Translations under genes and position numbers: made by a program
Notes under the pieces: generated by a model
The model's input: the letters and a program-made list of their open reading frames with translations, nothing else
Databases searched by the model: none
Told to the model about the DNA's origin: nothing
Shown here: piece by piece, positions 17,453-24,859 of the stretch
How the letters are laid out: every line of letters starts with the position of its first letter
Position numbering within the stretch: the stretch's first letter is position 1
Source: Balneatrix alpica DSM 16621
GTDB taxonomy: Bacteria > Pseudomonadota > Gammaproteobacteria > Pseudomonadales > Balneatricaceae
Reading direction: 5' to 3'
Assembly (NCBI RefSeq): GCF_000619885.1
Contig: NZ_JHUZ01000014.1
Span: 62,001 to 126,000, forward strand
DNA length: 64,000 nt

Positions 17453-18334
17453 TTAGAGCCGCCACTGGTAGTTATCGGAGCGTAGGCCCATATCATTGAG
17501 GCGTTCGGTTAGGTTGGCCAGTTCGTCTTCATCCAAATGCAGATGATCGAGAATGGCGCTCTGCCATTTGAGCCATTCCAGGTCTTTCTCCTGCTTGCCC
17601 AGTACACGATAGAGACCACAAATGTGCTCAGCGGTTTTGAGTACTGCAATCAGGGTGCGCTTGCGCTGGTCTTCATCATGTTTGAACACCTGGAGCAGAT
17701 TATGGTGATCATAGATAGCGCTGCAGATTTGCTCAGGCAGGTGCCAGGAGCGTGCTAGGAAGTAACCTACTGTTGCATGGTTGGTGGAGAGAAATTGATC
17801 TTCCACCTGATTGATTTTGCCTTTTTGATAGCCCACTGCGATCACCGCCCGGTAATCACGGAAGCGCTTGAGCATCATGGGAATGCCGACATTGTGGAAC
17901 AGTCCCAGGGTGTAAGTCTCTTCGGGGTTAGCAATGTTCAGTTCACGGGCAAGGGTCACGCAGGCCAGGGCGACATCCTGGGCGGTATCCCAAAAACGTT
18001 GCAATACCTCATCCTGCTCATTGCCCATCGCCTTGCGTAAAGACAGTGCATTGACGATGTTGAGAGTATTGCTTAGCCCCATCAGGTTAGTGGCATGCTG
18101 AACTGAAGCAACCTTACGCGGCAAGCCAAAAAATGGAGAGTTCACCGTCTTCAGAACGGCGGCGGCCAGGCCCACATCCTGGCTGATAATATCGGCAATC
18201 TCGCTTTGGCTGGGCTCAGGTTTGGCGCACTCCATATGCAGGTCAACCAAGACCTGAGGTTGGGGTGGAATGCTCATGCCCTGTAGGGCCTTGGAGATTT
18301 TTTCATCATCCAGGGATGGCATCTGATCAGACAT
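17453..18334 (-). CDS. HDOD-domain signalling protein
   Basis: A 293-residue protein with an HDOD domain (about 20-225), a metal-independent relative of HD phosphohydrolases found in bacterial signalling proteins. Typical segments are I-P-P-Q-P-Q-V-L, I-S-Q-D-V-G-L-A-A-A-V-L-K-T-V-N-S (about 53-69), and L-F-H-N-V-G near 145-150, where the canonical HD pair is replaced by H-N. The frame is open for 65 more codons upstream, but that part has no family similarity; the ATG at 18334 begins M-S-D-Q-M-P. Function unknown. It is divergent from the sensor cyclase gene. Confidence 0.85.
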   Translation of the reverse strand: MSDQMPSLDDEKISKALQGMSIPPQPQVLVDLHMECAKPEPSQSEIADIISQDVGLAAAVLKTVNSPFFGLPRKVASVQHATNLMGLSNTLNIVNALSLRKAMGNEQDEVLQRFWDTAQDVALACVTLARELNIANPEETYTLGLFHNVGIPMMLKRFRDYRAVIAVGYQKGKINQVEDQFLSTNHATVGYFLARSWHLPEQICSAIYDHHNLLQVFKHDEDQRKRTLIAVLKTAEHICGLYRVLGKQEKDLEWLKWQSAILDHLHLDEDELANLTERLNDMGLRSDNYQWRL

Positions 18335-18391
18335 AGTGCAACAACTTCCGTGAACTGGTAACGCGACTTGGGAGTATACCCGAGACGGGAG

Positions 18392-18418
18392 CTTTATAGA
18401 TAAAGATGAGGTATAAAG
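18392..18418. promoter_or_regulatory. Triple CTTTAT/ATAAAG dyad upstream of the HDOD gene
   Basis: CTTTAT at 18392-18397 pairs with ATAAAG at 18400-18405, and the longer CTTTATA (18392-18398) also pairs with TATAAAG at 18412-18418. This AT-rich cluster could be an operator or overlapping -10 elements for the minus-strand HDOD gene. Confidence 0.4.
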
Positions 18419-18465
18419 TTTTCTCGCCTTAGGCATTTTGTTGGTTAGAAAAAAAACAATATCAA

Positions 18466-18475
18466 GGGACGTCCC
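18466..18475. promoter_or_regulatory. 10-bp perfect palindrome GGGACGTCCC
   Basis: It lies in the 244-bp divergent gap between the HDOD and sensor-cyclase genes. It could be a dyad operator; no known regulator is assigned. Confidence 0.3.
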
Positions 18476-18517
18476 GTGACAAAGTGGCAGTGGAATATGC
18501 AAAGCAGGGAGTCTTGG

Positions 18518-18560
18518 ACTGCTGTGCATCCACGCAGGTGGACGGCACCGACACAGCAGT
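18518..18560 (+). promoter_or_regulatory. Nested hairpin in the leader of the sensor cyclase gene
   Basis: ACTGCTGTG (18518-18526) and CACAGCAGT (18552-18560) form a perfect 9-bp outer stem. Inside, TCCAC (18529-18533) and GTGGA (18538-18542) form a 5-bp stem with a GCAG loop. The structure ends 18 bp before the start codon, so folding could affect ribosome access. Confidence 0.5.
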
Positions 18561-18578
18561 TAGGCAAAGGAAGCATCT

Positions 18579-20879
18579 ATGCGCTGGTTGTGGTTATGGG
18601 TGATAGGGTTAGCAGTTAGCACCCCTCTGACCTGGGCTGAAACCCGGGTGAGTCTGCAATTGAAGTGGCAGCATCAGTTTCAGTTTGCGGGTTACTATGC
18701 GGCGCTGGAAAAAGGCTATTACCAGCAAGCCGGCCTGCAGGTGGAGTTGCGCCCAGCCAAGCCTGGCATGGATGTGGTCGATGAGGTGTTGTCAGGACGT
18801 GCCGACTTTGGTGTGGGTAACTCGGATTTGCTGCTCTGGCGGCAACGGGGCTATCCGGTGGTGGTGTTGGCGGCCATTATGCAGCACTCACCTTTAGCCC
18901 TCGTGGTGCGAGATGACTTCGGCATTCGCAATGTGCATGACCTGCTGGGGCAGCGTGTCATGTTGGAGCCAAACTCGGCTGAAATTCTGGCTTACTTTCG
19001 TCGTGAGCAGCTCGATACCAGTCAATTCGAGTGGGTACCGCACTCCTTCAGCATGGATGAGATTATCAATGCTAAGGTGCAGGCCGCTTCTGTCTATATC
19101 ACCGATGAACCCTTTGAGCTGAGCAATTTGGGGGTCAGTCACCGCATCTTTAGCCCGGCGGCGGCTGGTATCGACTTTTATGGTGATAACTTATTTACCC
19201 GCGAGGCGCTGCTGGAGCAGCAAGCTGATGTGGTACAAGCCTTTCGGGCTGCCAGTTTAAAGGGCTGGGAATATGCTATGGCTCACCCGCAAGAGGTAAT
19301 GAGCTGGCTACGTCAACGTTACCCCTCCTCCCATACGGATGAGCACCTGCTGTATGAAGCGCAGCAAATGCGTCATTTGGTGCAACCGGATATCGTTCCC
19401 CCTGGTTACATGCATGTGGGTCGTTGGCGCCATATCGCCCAGGTCTACAGTGAGGTGGGCATGTTGCCTGCTGACTTTGAGCTGGAAGGTTTTCTCTATG
19501 ATGAGGGTAGTCCTGGGCCGCGTTGGCTCTATGTCACTATCTTTGTAGTGTTGTTATTGGCCTCCGTCATTGCACTGGTGGCGCTCTATATCTTCCTGCT
19601 TAACCGACGTTTAAAGGAAAGTGAACAGCACTATCGACTGTTGGCCAAGCATGTCTTTGATGTGATTTGGACGGTGGATATGCAGGGCAACTTTACCTAT
19701 GTCAGCCCCTCCGTTGAACGTTTGCGCGGCTATCGTCCCGATGAGGTGATAGGGCGCTCCCTGCGTGATGCACTGTGTCCGGATTCCGCTCGTTGGGCCT
19801 GGAAAGGCTTTCAGTATTTCCAGCAAACCGGCATGGTCGAGCGCCGCAATTGGGAATTGGAGCAGCCTTGCAAAGATGGCTCCAGCGTCTGGACCGATGT
19901 CACCATTAACATTCTGCGCGATGAGTTGGGGCGGCCAGAAGGTTTGGTAGGGGTAACCCGGGATATCAGTGATCGACGCCGGGTACGGGATGCATTGGTG
20001 ACCCGAGCAGCGGCGATTGAAGCTGCCGCGGAGGCGGTGGTGATTACCGATGCCAGAGGGCTGATTGAGCATGTTAACCCTGCTTTTGTGCGTATGACGG
20101 GGCACACCCAGGAGTCGGTGATTGGCAAAACCCTGCTTAAGGTAGGGGTGCTGTTACGGGATCAGCGCTTGAAAAGTATTATTCGAGTGTTGCGTAAACA
20201 GCAGCAATGGCGGGGAGAGACCCTGGTGCAGTCGCGCTGGGGAGGCCAGGCCGATGTCTCCATGACAGTGGCAGCACTGCATAACGATCAGGATGAAGTC
20301 ACACACTATGTGGTGGTTATGCATGACATCACCGAGCCGAAACGCCTGGAAAAAGAGCTCACTCGTTTGGCGCATTATGACAGCCTGACTGGTCTGCCAA
20401 ATCGGGCTTATTTCTTTAAATTGGGCCGCCAGGCCTTGGCTAAGCCTGGAGCCAGGGCGGGCCTGATTTTTATGGACTTAGATGGCTTTAAAGCAGTGAA
20501 CGACCTGCATGGCCATGAGGCAGGTGATCAGCTATTACAGCAAATTGCGGCGATGCTACGCGAACGAGTGAGTGATTCGGCGTTAGTGACCCGAATGGGG
20601 GGGGATGAGTTCCTTTTGCTGTTACCTCACCTGGAAAGCCCGTTACAACTTGAGCAGGTGGCGGAGGCCATTTTACAGGAGTTGCGCCATCCGCTGCGTT
20701 TAAGTCCGGCGGTGGTGCAGGTTGGTGCGAGCTTAGGGCTCTGTACTTATCCGCAGCCGGCGGCATCGCTGGAAGCCATGATTCGTCTGGCAGACCAAGC
20801 CATGTATGGCGCCAAGCGTGCGGGTAAACAACAATGGCACTGGGCAGAGACTGTGCAGCAGCCCACGGATGAGTCCTGA
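18579..20879 (+). CDS. Sensor diguanylate cyclase: NMT1/THI5-like periplasmic domain, TM, PAS-PAS-GGDEF
   Basis: A 766-residue membrane protein. A signal peptide (about 1-20) precedes a full NMT1/THI5-like binding domain (about 22-315) of the kind that binds thiamine pyrimidine precursors in ABC importers; here it is fused to a membrane helix (about 322-346), two PAS domains (about 355-475 and 485-600) and a GGDEF domain (about 610-755). The active-site G-G-D-E-F is intact near residue 675, so it should make c-di-GMP. The residues where an RxxD inhibitory site is expected look degenerate. The ligand is inferred only from the fold. It is divergent from the HDOD gene and has a structured leader. 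Confidence 0.88.
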   Translation: MRWLWLWVIGLAVSTPLTWAETRVSLQLKWQHQFQFAGYYAALEKGYYQQAGLQVELRPAKPGMDVVDEVLSGRADFGVGNSDLLLWRQRGYPVVVLAAIMQHSPLALVVRDDFGIRNVHDLLGQRVMLEPNSAEILAYFRREQLDTSQFEWVPHSFSMDEIINAKVQAASVYITDEPFELSNLGVSHRIFSPAAAGIDFYGDNLFTREALLEQQADVVQAFRAASLKGWEYAMAHPQEVMSWLRQRYPSSHTDEHLLYEAQQMRHLVQPDIVPPGYMHVGRWRHIAQVYSEVGMLPADFELEGFLYDEGSPGPRWLYVTIFVVLLLASVIALVALYIFLLNRRLKESEQHYRLLAKHVFDVIWTVDMQGNFTYVSPSVERLRGYRPDEVIGRSLRDALCPDSARWAWKGFQYFQQTGMVERRNWELEQPCKDGSSVWTDVTINILRDELGRPEGLVGVTRDISDRRRVRDALVTRAAAIEAAAEAVVITDARGLIEHVNPAFVRMTGHTQESVIGKTLLKVGVLLRDQRLKSIIRVLRKQQQWRGETLVQSRWGGQADVSMTVAALHNDQDEVTHYVVVMHDITEPKRLEKELTRLAHYDSLTGLPNRAYFFKLGRQALAKPGARAGLIFMDLDGFKAVNDLHGHEAGDQLLQQIAAMLRERVSDSALVTRMGGDEFLLLLPHLESPLQLEQVAEAILQELRHPLRLSPAVVQVGASLGLCTYPQPAASLEAMIRLADQAMYGAKRAGKQQWHWAETVQQPTDES

Positions 20880-20932
20880 GGCGGAATCCCCTATACTGGG
20901 CGCCTTTTTTGATGAGTATGAGGAGAGGGGAG

Positions 20933-22129
20933 ATGTCTCTGCCGGTTTTACGTTTATTACCCAAGGCAGATCGTCGCCTGCGTGCGGGTCACCTGTGGAT
21001 TTACAGCAATGAGGTCGATGTGGCGCAAACGCCATTGAAGGGCTTCAGTGCTGGTGAGCAGGTGTGGGTAGAAAATTCGGCTGGCAAAGGTATGGGCGTC
21101 GCCTATGTCAACCCTAATACCCTGATCTGTGCCCGCTTGATCAGTCGCGATGCCAAATACCCTCTGAGCAAGTCGCTACTGGTTCACCGCCTGAATCTAG
21201 CCTTGTCCCTGCGCGAAAAAGCCTTTAGTAAGCCCTATTACCGCTTGGTGTACGGTGAGGCAGATGGTTTATCCGGCCTGGTGGTGGATCGTTTTGGTGA
21301 TTACCTGGTAGTGCAGATTTCCACAGCTGGTATGGAACTACAGCGGCAGGCCATCGTTGAGGCACTGGTGCAGGTAGTGAAGCCAATGGCCATTCTGTTT
21401 AAGAATGATGGCAAGTTCCGTGCAGTGGAAGGACTGGCGGAGTATGTAGAAGATGCCTACGGCAGCATGCCAGATCAGGTGGAACTGGAGGAAAATGGCG
21501 TGCGTTTCCTGGCGCCGGTAAGGGAAGGGCAGAAGACTGGCTGGTTCTATGACCATCGCCTCAATCGGGCCAGAGTGCAGCACTATGCGCCGGGGTTGAA
21601 GGTGCTGGATGTGTTTAGCTATGTCGGTGGTTGGGGAGTACAGGCAGCGGCGGCGGGTGCCGCCAGTGTGACCTGTGTGGATGCTTCAGCGCTGGCACTA
21701 CAGCAGGTGGCGGCCAATGCGCAACTCAATGGTGTTGGTGAGCGGGTACAAACCCTGAAGGGTGATGCTTTCGAGACCATGAAGCAGCTGATCAACGAAG
21801 GGGAGCGCTATGACATGGTGATCCTTGATCCCCCCGCTTTTATTCAGCGTCGTAAAGATATTGCCAATGGTGAGCAGGCCTATCAGCGTGCCAATCAGTT
21901 AGCAATGCGTTTGCTGGCTAAAGACGGCTTATTGGTATCGGCCTCCTGTTCCATGCATTTGCAAACAGAGCGCTTGCTTGACATGGTACGGGCCACAGGG
22001 CGGGCAACGGATCGTCACGTAGTCTTGTTGGAGCGAGGTGGCCAAGGAGCGGATCATCCGGTACATGCGGCCATTAGTGAAACCGAGTATCTCAAGTCCT
22101 TGTTGTTCCGGGTAACGCCAGCGTTCTAG
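20933..22129 (+). CDS. rlmI: 23S rRNA (cytosine-1962-C5) methyltransferase RlmI
   Basis: A 398-residue SAM-dependent RNA methyltransferase. The N-terminal PUA domain (about 1-80) is followed by a Rossmann methyltransferase domain with motif I D-V-F-S-Y-V-G-G-W-G (about 224-233), the acidic T-C-V-D-A-S-A strand, the L-D-P-P-A-F motif IV and the catalytic-cysteine motif S-C-S-M-H. An upstream in-frame ATG at 20909 exists, but the ATG at 20933 has a GAGGAGAGGGG ribosome-binding site and starts M-S-L-P-V-L-R-L. It methylates C1962 of 23S rRNA in E. coli. Confidence 0.92.
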   Translation: MSLPVLRLLPKADRRLRAGHLWIYSNEVDVAQTPLKGFSAGEQVWVENSAGKGMGVAYVNPNTLICARLISRDAKYPLSKSLLVHRLNLALSLREKAFSKPYYRLVYGEADGLSGLVVDRFGDYLVVQISTAGMELQRQAIVEALVQVVKPMAILFKNDGKFRAVEGLAEYVEDAYGSMPDQVELEENGVRFLAPVREGQKTGWFYDHRLNRARVQHYAPGLKVLDVFSYVGGWGVQAAAAGAASVTCVDASALALQQVAANAQLNGVGERVQTLKGDAFETMKQLINEGERYDMVILDPPAFIQRRKDIANGEQAYQRANQLAMRLLAKDGLLVSASCSMHLQTERLLDMVRATGRATDRHVVLLERGGQGADHPVHAAISETEYLKSLLFRVTPAF

Positions 22130-22145
22130 TGGCTCCCCAAAAAGC

Positions 22146-22178
22146 ATCAAGCCCATCCTAGGATGGGCTTGATCGTTA
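22146..22178 (-). terminator. 28-bp perfect palindrome, terminator for maoP
   Basis: The arms ATCAAGCCCATCC and GGATGGGCTTGAT (22146-22173) are perfect. On the minus strand the stem is followed by a GCTTTTT tract, making a good terminator for maoP; rlmI may use it in the other direction. Confidence 0.8.
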
Positions 22179-22199
22179 AGGCAGAGCAGAGGACGAGTT

Positions 22200-22559
22200 T
22201 TAATCGTCGTCGTAGTCAGACCCACCTTCGGAAAAGTCAGTATCTTCCCCTTCACGCACAGAAGACAGGCTCATTGAGGGCACATAGGTGTCGTCATTGA
22301 TCTTCTTCAGGTATTTCACCCAGGCGCGATGCATATCGTTGTCTGCCGGTGCCTCACCCTTCACCACTGACATCAGCTGGTGGTCATCGGGATCAACCGG
22401 AGGCAGCAGGCCATCCATCAGGGCACGGAACAGGGTGCCATACTGGGTGATCAGCTTGGTTTCTTTGATGGAGAAGTCACCTGAACCAGCCAGGCCATAG
22501 GGGTAGTTCTCATCATCAAAGTACGGCTTTTTCAAATAGTACTGGCGGTCTTTGCTCAT
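22200..22559 (-). CDS. maoP: MaoP (DUF413) homologue, Ori macrodomain organiser
   Basis: A 119-residue protein matching the DUF413/MaoP (YifE) family: Y-F-D-D-E-N-Y-P-Y-G (13-22), G-D-F-S-I-K-E (about 27-33), an L-x-x-x-G-x-x-x-x-x-L block, A-W-x-K-Y-L-K-K-I near 80 and a very acidic C-terminal tail. In E. coli, MaoP acts with the nearby maoS site to organise the Ori macrodomain. A non-ATG start up to 18 codons upstream is in frame, but family similarity begins near the ATG at 22559. The neighbour is an HdfR homologue, as in E. coli, although here both genes are on the same strand. Two CTTG-N-CAAG palindromes lie just upstream. Confidence 0.85.
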   Translation of the reverse strand: MSKDRQYYLKKPYFDDENYPYGLAGSGDFSIKETKLITQYGTLFRALMDGLLPPVDPDDHQLMSVVKGEAPADNDMHRAWVKYLKKINDDTYVPSMSLSSVREGEDTDFSEGGSDYDDD

Positions 22560-22585
22560 AGACGGTTCATATACCTGAGACAGAT

Positions 22586-22618
22586 GCTTGGCAAGCCTTT
22601 CGACTCTTGACAAGAGTC
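22586..22618. promoter_or_regulatory. Two CTTG-N-CAAG palindromes upstream of maoP (maoS candidate)
   Basis: GCTTG-G-CAAGC at 22586-22596 and the 17-bp GACTCTTG-A-CAAGAGTC at 22602-22618 share a CTTG-N-CAAG core. Their centres are 19 bp apart, about two helical turns, and they lie 27-59 bp before the maoP start codon. As I recall, E. coli maoS is also a 17-bp site beside maoP. Confidence 0.55.
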
Positions 22619-22690
22619 ATTAATGGTCACAAAGGTTGCCCATACCAAGTTTGCGGCGATTGTCTAGGATGCCTTGCGGGCAGTACAACG

Positions 22691-22726
22691 AAAATTTTTG
22701 ATTATTTCAATTAATATTTTTGATTA
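22691..22726. repeat. AT-rich direct repeat between hdfR and maoP
   Basis: ATTTTTGATTA occurs twice, at 22694-22704 and 22716-22726, 22 bp apart, in an AT-rich patch. It may be part of the maoP promoter region, an IHF/H-NS-type bendable segment or the hdfR 3' end signal. Confidence 0.45.
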
Positions 22727-22751
22727 ATGTGGCTGTAGTACAGTGCACTCT

Positions 22752-23630
22752 TTAGGACGTCGTACTGCAGTTGACCGCTGTCTTTTGGGCGCGTTGGTAG
22801 AGGATTTCCATCACCGCGGTAATGGTGTCCTGATAAGCCGCATTAGTGTGATAGACCCCATACACATCGCGACGAATACAGGGGCTCTCCTGTACCAGGT
22901 GTAAACGCTGCTCGGCTAAATAAGGGCGAACCAAACGGCGGGGCAAGTAGGCATGCCCTCCTTGTTGCAGGATCAAATCCAGCGCCATCCGGCCATGGCT
23001 GGTAAACAGCCATGGCTGCCAGTTGTTGCCTAGTTGTTGTGCGTGTTCCAACTGAAAAGCGGTGCCCCAGTCCACCATGATATATCCCTGCTCCAGGGCT
23101 TGAGTGGCCGTCAGCCCAGGCTGGCTGGAAACCATGACCAGTTCCAGGTGAGTCAGTTGGCGGGAGACCAGCTCCTGTGCTTTGGGGGGATCATAGAGCA
23201 GGGCAATGTCGAGGGTGCGGTCAAGCAGTTTACGCACCAGTACATCGCTGCTGTGAATGTCCGCGCGTAGCACTAATTCAGGTAGGGATTCATGCAAGTG
23301 TTGTAAGGCATCCTGTAGTAGGGTGTCCCACAGTCCGGCGGTGCTGGCCAAATTCAGGCTAACGCTTTGACGTCCCCGCAAAGCAACGTCCTGGCGTGCG
23401 CGCTCCCAAGCTTGCAACACATTATCGGCATGTAATAACAGGCTCTCACCGGCGGCCGTCAGTTGGATATTATTGCGTTGACGGTTAAACAGCTCACAAC
23501 CGAGCAAACCTTCCAGTTGGCGAATGCGTGCACTCACCGCCGATTGAGTAAGGTAGAGGTTATCCGCTGCCCGGCCAAAATGGCGGGTTTTACAGACCTC
23601 CAGGAAGGTTTTCAGCAATTCAATATCCAT
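22752..23630 (-). CDS. hdfR: LysR-family regulator HdfR homologue
   Basis: A 292-residue LysR-type regulator. The N-terminus (M-D-I-E-L-L-K-T-F-L-E-V, then R-H-F-G-R-A-A, Y-L-T-Q-S-A-V-S, R-N-N-I) closely follows E. coli HdfR; residues about 1-60 form the winged helix-turn-helix and 90-290 the substrate-binding-like domain. In E. coli HdfR represses flhDC and activates the gltBD operon; here the targets are unknown. The frame is open for 76 codons upstream, without family similarity. The hdfR-maoP neighbourhood matches E. coli, where the two are divergent rather than tandem. Confidence 0.85.
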   Translation of the reverse strand: MDIELLKTFLEVCKTRHFGRAADNLYLTQSAVSARIRQLEGLLGCELFNRQRNNIQLTAAGESLLLHADNVLQAWERARQDVALRGRQSVSLNLASTAGLWDTLLQDALQHLHESLPELVLRADIHSSDVLVRKLLDRTLDIALLYDPPKAQELVSRQLTHLELVMVSSQPGLTATQALEQGYIMVDWGTAFQLEHAQQLGNNWQPWLFTSHGRMALDLILQQGGHAYLPRRLVRPYLAEQRLHLVQESPCIRRDVYGVYHTNAAYQDTITAVMEILYQRAQKTAVNCSTTS

Positions 23631-23683
23631 TAACAATCCACAGCAGCTAAGCGCATTAAGCGCCCAGGTTAATAACGGAAAAG

Positions 23684-23771
23684 GCCTGCGATTGCAACTT
23701 GCAGGCAGCGCTGGGGCGGAGTATAACCGCCCCTTGCAGTTTGCGGCAGGGATAGCGCCCGCCGCCCTGCC
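23684..23771. repeat. Three successive hairpins between hdfR and tas
   Basis: Within the 166-bp divergent gap there are GCCTGC/GCAGGC (23684-23689 and 23701-23706), GGGGCGG/CCGCCCC (23713-23719 and 23727-23733) and GGCAGGG/CCCTGCC (23745-23751 and 23765-23771). All are perfect and none has a T-run. They could be REP-like units or a structured leader of tas. Confidence 0.5.
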
Positions 23772-23796
23772 AGGATGAGCAGACAGGAGCCGCCGT

Positions 23797-24834
23797 ATGC
23801 AATACCACCCGATCCCCCACTCCGATTTGAAGGTCAGCAAAATTTGCCTGGGTACCATGACCTGGGGCGAGCAAAACAGTGAGGCTGAGGCCCATCAGCA
23901 ACTTGATTATGCCCTGGCGGCAGGGGTGAATTTTATTGATACGGCGGAGATGTATCCGGTGCCGCCACAGCAGAGCACCCAAGGCCGAACTGAAAGCTAT
24001 ATTGGCAGTTGGTTGGCCAAAACCGGCAAACGGGCCGATATCGTCTTGGCGACTAAAGTGGCTGGGCCTGCGGATATGGTGCGCTACCTGCGTCCACAGC
24101 AACAACTGGACAAACGCAATATCCAGCTGGCGTTAGAGGCGAGCTTGAAGCGTTTGCAGACCGACTATATCGACCTCTATCAGGTGCACTGGCCGAGTCG
24201 CCAGACCAATTTTTTCGGCAAGCTGAATTATCAGGCGACGGATGAGGCGGAAGTCACTCCTATCCTGGAAACCCTGGAGGCGCTGGCGGAGCAGGTAAAA
24301 GCGGGCAAGATACGTTATCTGGGTTTATCCAATGAGACCCCTTGGGGGGTGATGGAGTACCTGCGCCTGGCGCGTGAGTACCATTTGCCAAGAGTGATCA
24401 GTATTCAAAACCCTTATAACCTGCTTAACCGCAGCTTTGAGGTAGGACTAGCCGAAATCGCCCACCGTGAAGGGGTCGAACTGCTGGCCTATTCCCCTCT
24501 GGCCTTTGGTGCCCTGTCTGGTAAATACCTCAAAGGGCAGTGGCCACAGGGGGCGCGGATGACGCTGTACAAACGCTTTGCCCGCTATTTCACGGAGCAG
24601 GGGATTGCCGCGACGGAGGCTTACGTGGCTCTGGCGCAGCAGCATGGCCTGAGTCCTGCGCAAATGGCCTTGGCCTATGTTAACCAGCGCCCCTTTGTTG
24701 CTGCTAATATCATAGGAGCTACCAGTTTGGAGCAGTTGCAGGAAAACCTTGGCAGCCTGACGCTGGAACTCTCCGCTGAACTGCTTGAGCAGCTGGAAGC
24801 GCTGGGGCGGCAATACTCCAACCCATGCCCCTGA
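23797..24834 (+). CDS. tas: Aldo/keto reductase Tas
   Basis: A 345-residue TIM-barrel NADP(H)-dependent reductase. The sequence tracks E. coli Tas along its length: M-Q-Y-H at the start, L-G-T-M-T-W-G-E-Q-N-S, the catalytic tyrosine in A-E-M-Y-P-V-P-P (residue about 53), the lysine in A-T-K-V, Y-Q-V-H-W-P and S-F-E-V-G-L-A-E-I. Tas was named for suppressing a tyrosine auxotrophy under starvation; its natural substrate is not known. It is divergent from hdfR and followed by a two-component pair after 25 bp. Confidence 0.92.
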   Translation: MQYHPIPHSDLKVSKICLGTMTWGEQNSEAEAHQQLDYALAAGVNFIDTAEMYPVPPQQSTQGRTESYIGSWLAKTGKRADIVLATKVAGPADMVRYLRPQQQLDKRNIQLALEASLKRLQTDYIDLYQVHWPSRQTNFFGKLNYQATDEAEVTPILETLEALAEQVKAGKIRYLGLSNETPWGVMEYLRLAREYHLPRVISIQNPYNLLNRSFEVGLAEIAHREGVELLAYSPLAFGALSGKYLKGQWPQGARMTLYKRFARYFTEQGIAATEAYVALAQQHGLSPAQMALAYVNQRPFVAANIIGATSLEQLQENLGSLTLELSAELLEQLEALGRQYSNPCP

Positions 24835-24859
24835 TTATCAACCAGAAAGATAAGGTGCT

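Noticed and set aside
18335-18578. c-di-GMP (GEMM) or TPP riboswitch before the sensor cyclase
   Set aside because: A local GCAAAGC resembles part of the GEMM core, but the tetraloop/receptor and other conserved blocks are missing; TPP riboswitch core sequences are also absent.
22560-22613. Longer maoP with an 18-residue N-terminal extension
   Set aside because: It needs a TTG start, has no ribosome-binding site, would run through the 17-bp palindrome, and the family similarity begins at the internal ATG.
24448-24813. Minus-strand open frame of 121 codons inside tas
   Set aside because: Antisense shadow of a full-length conserved reductase.
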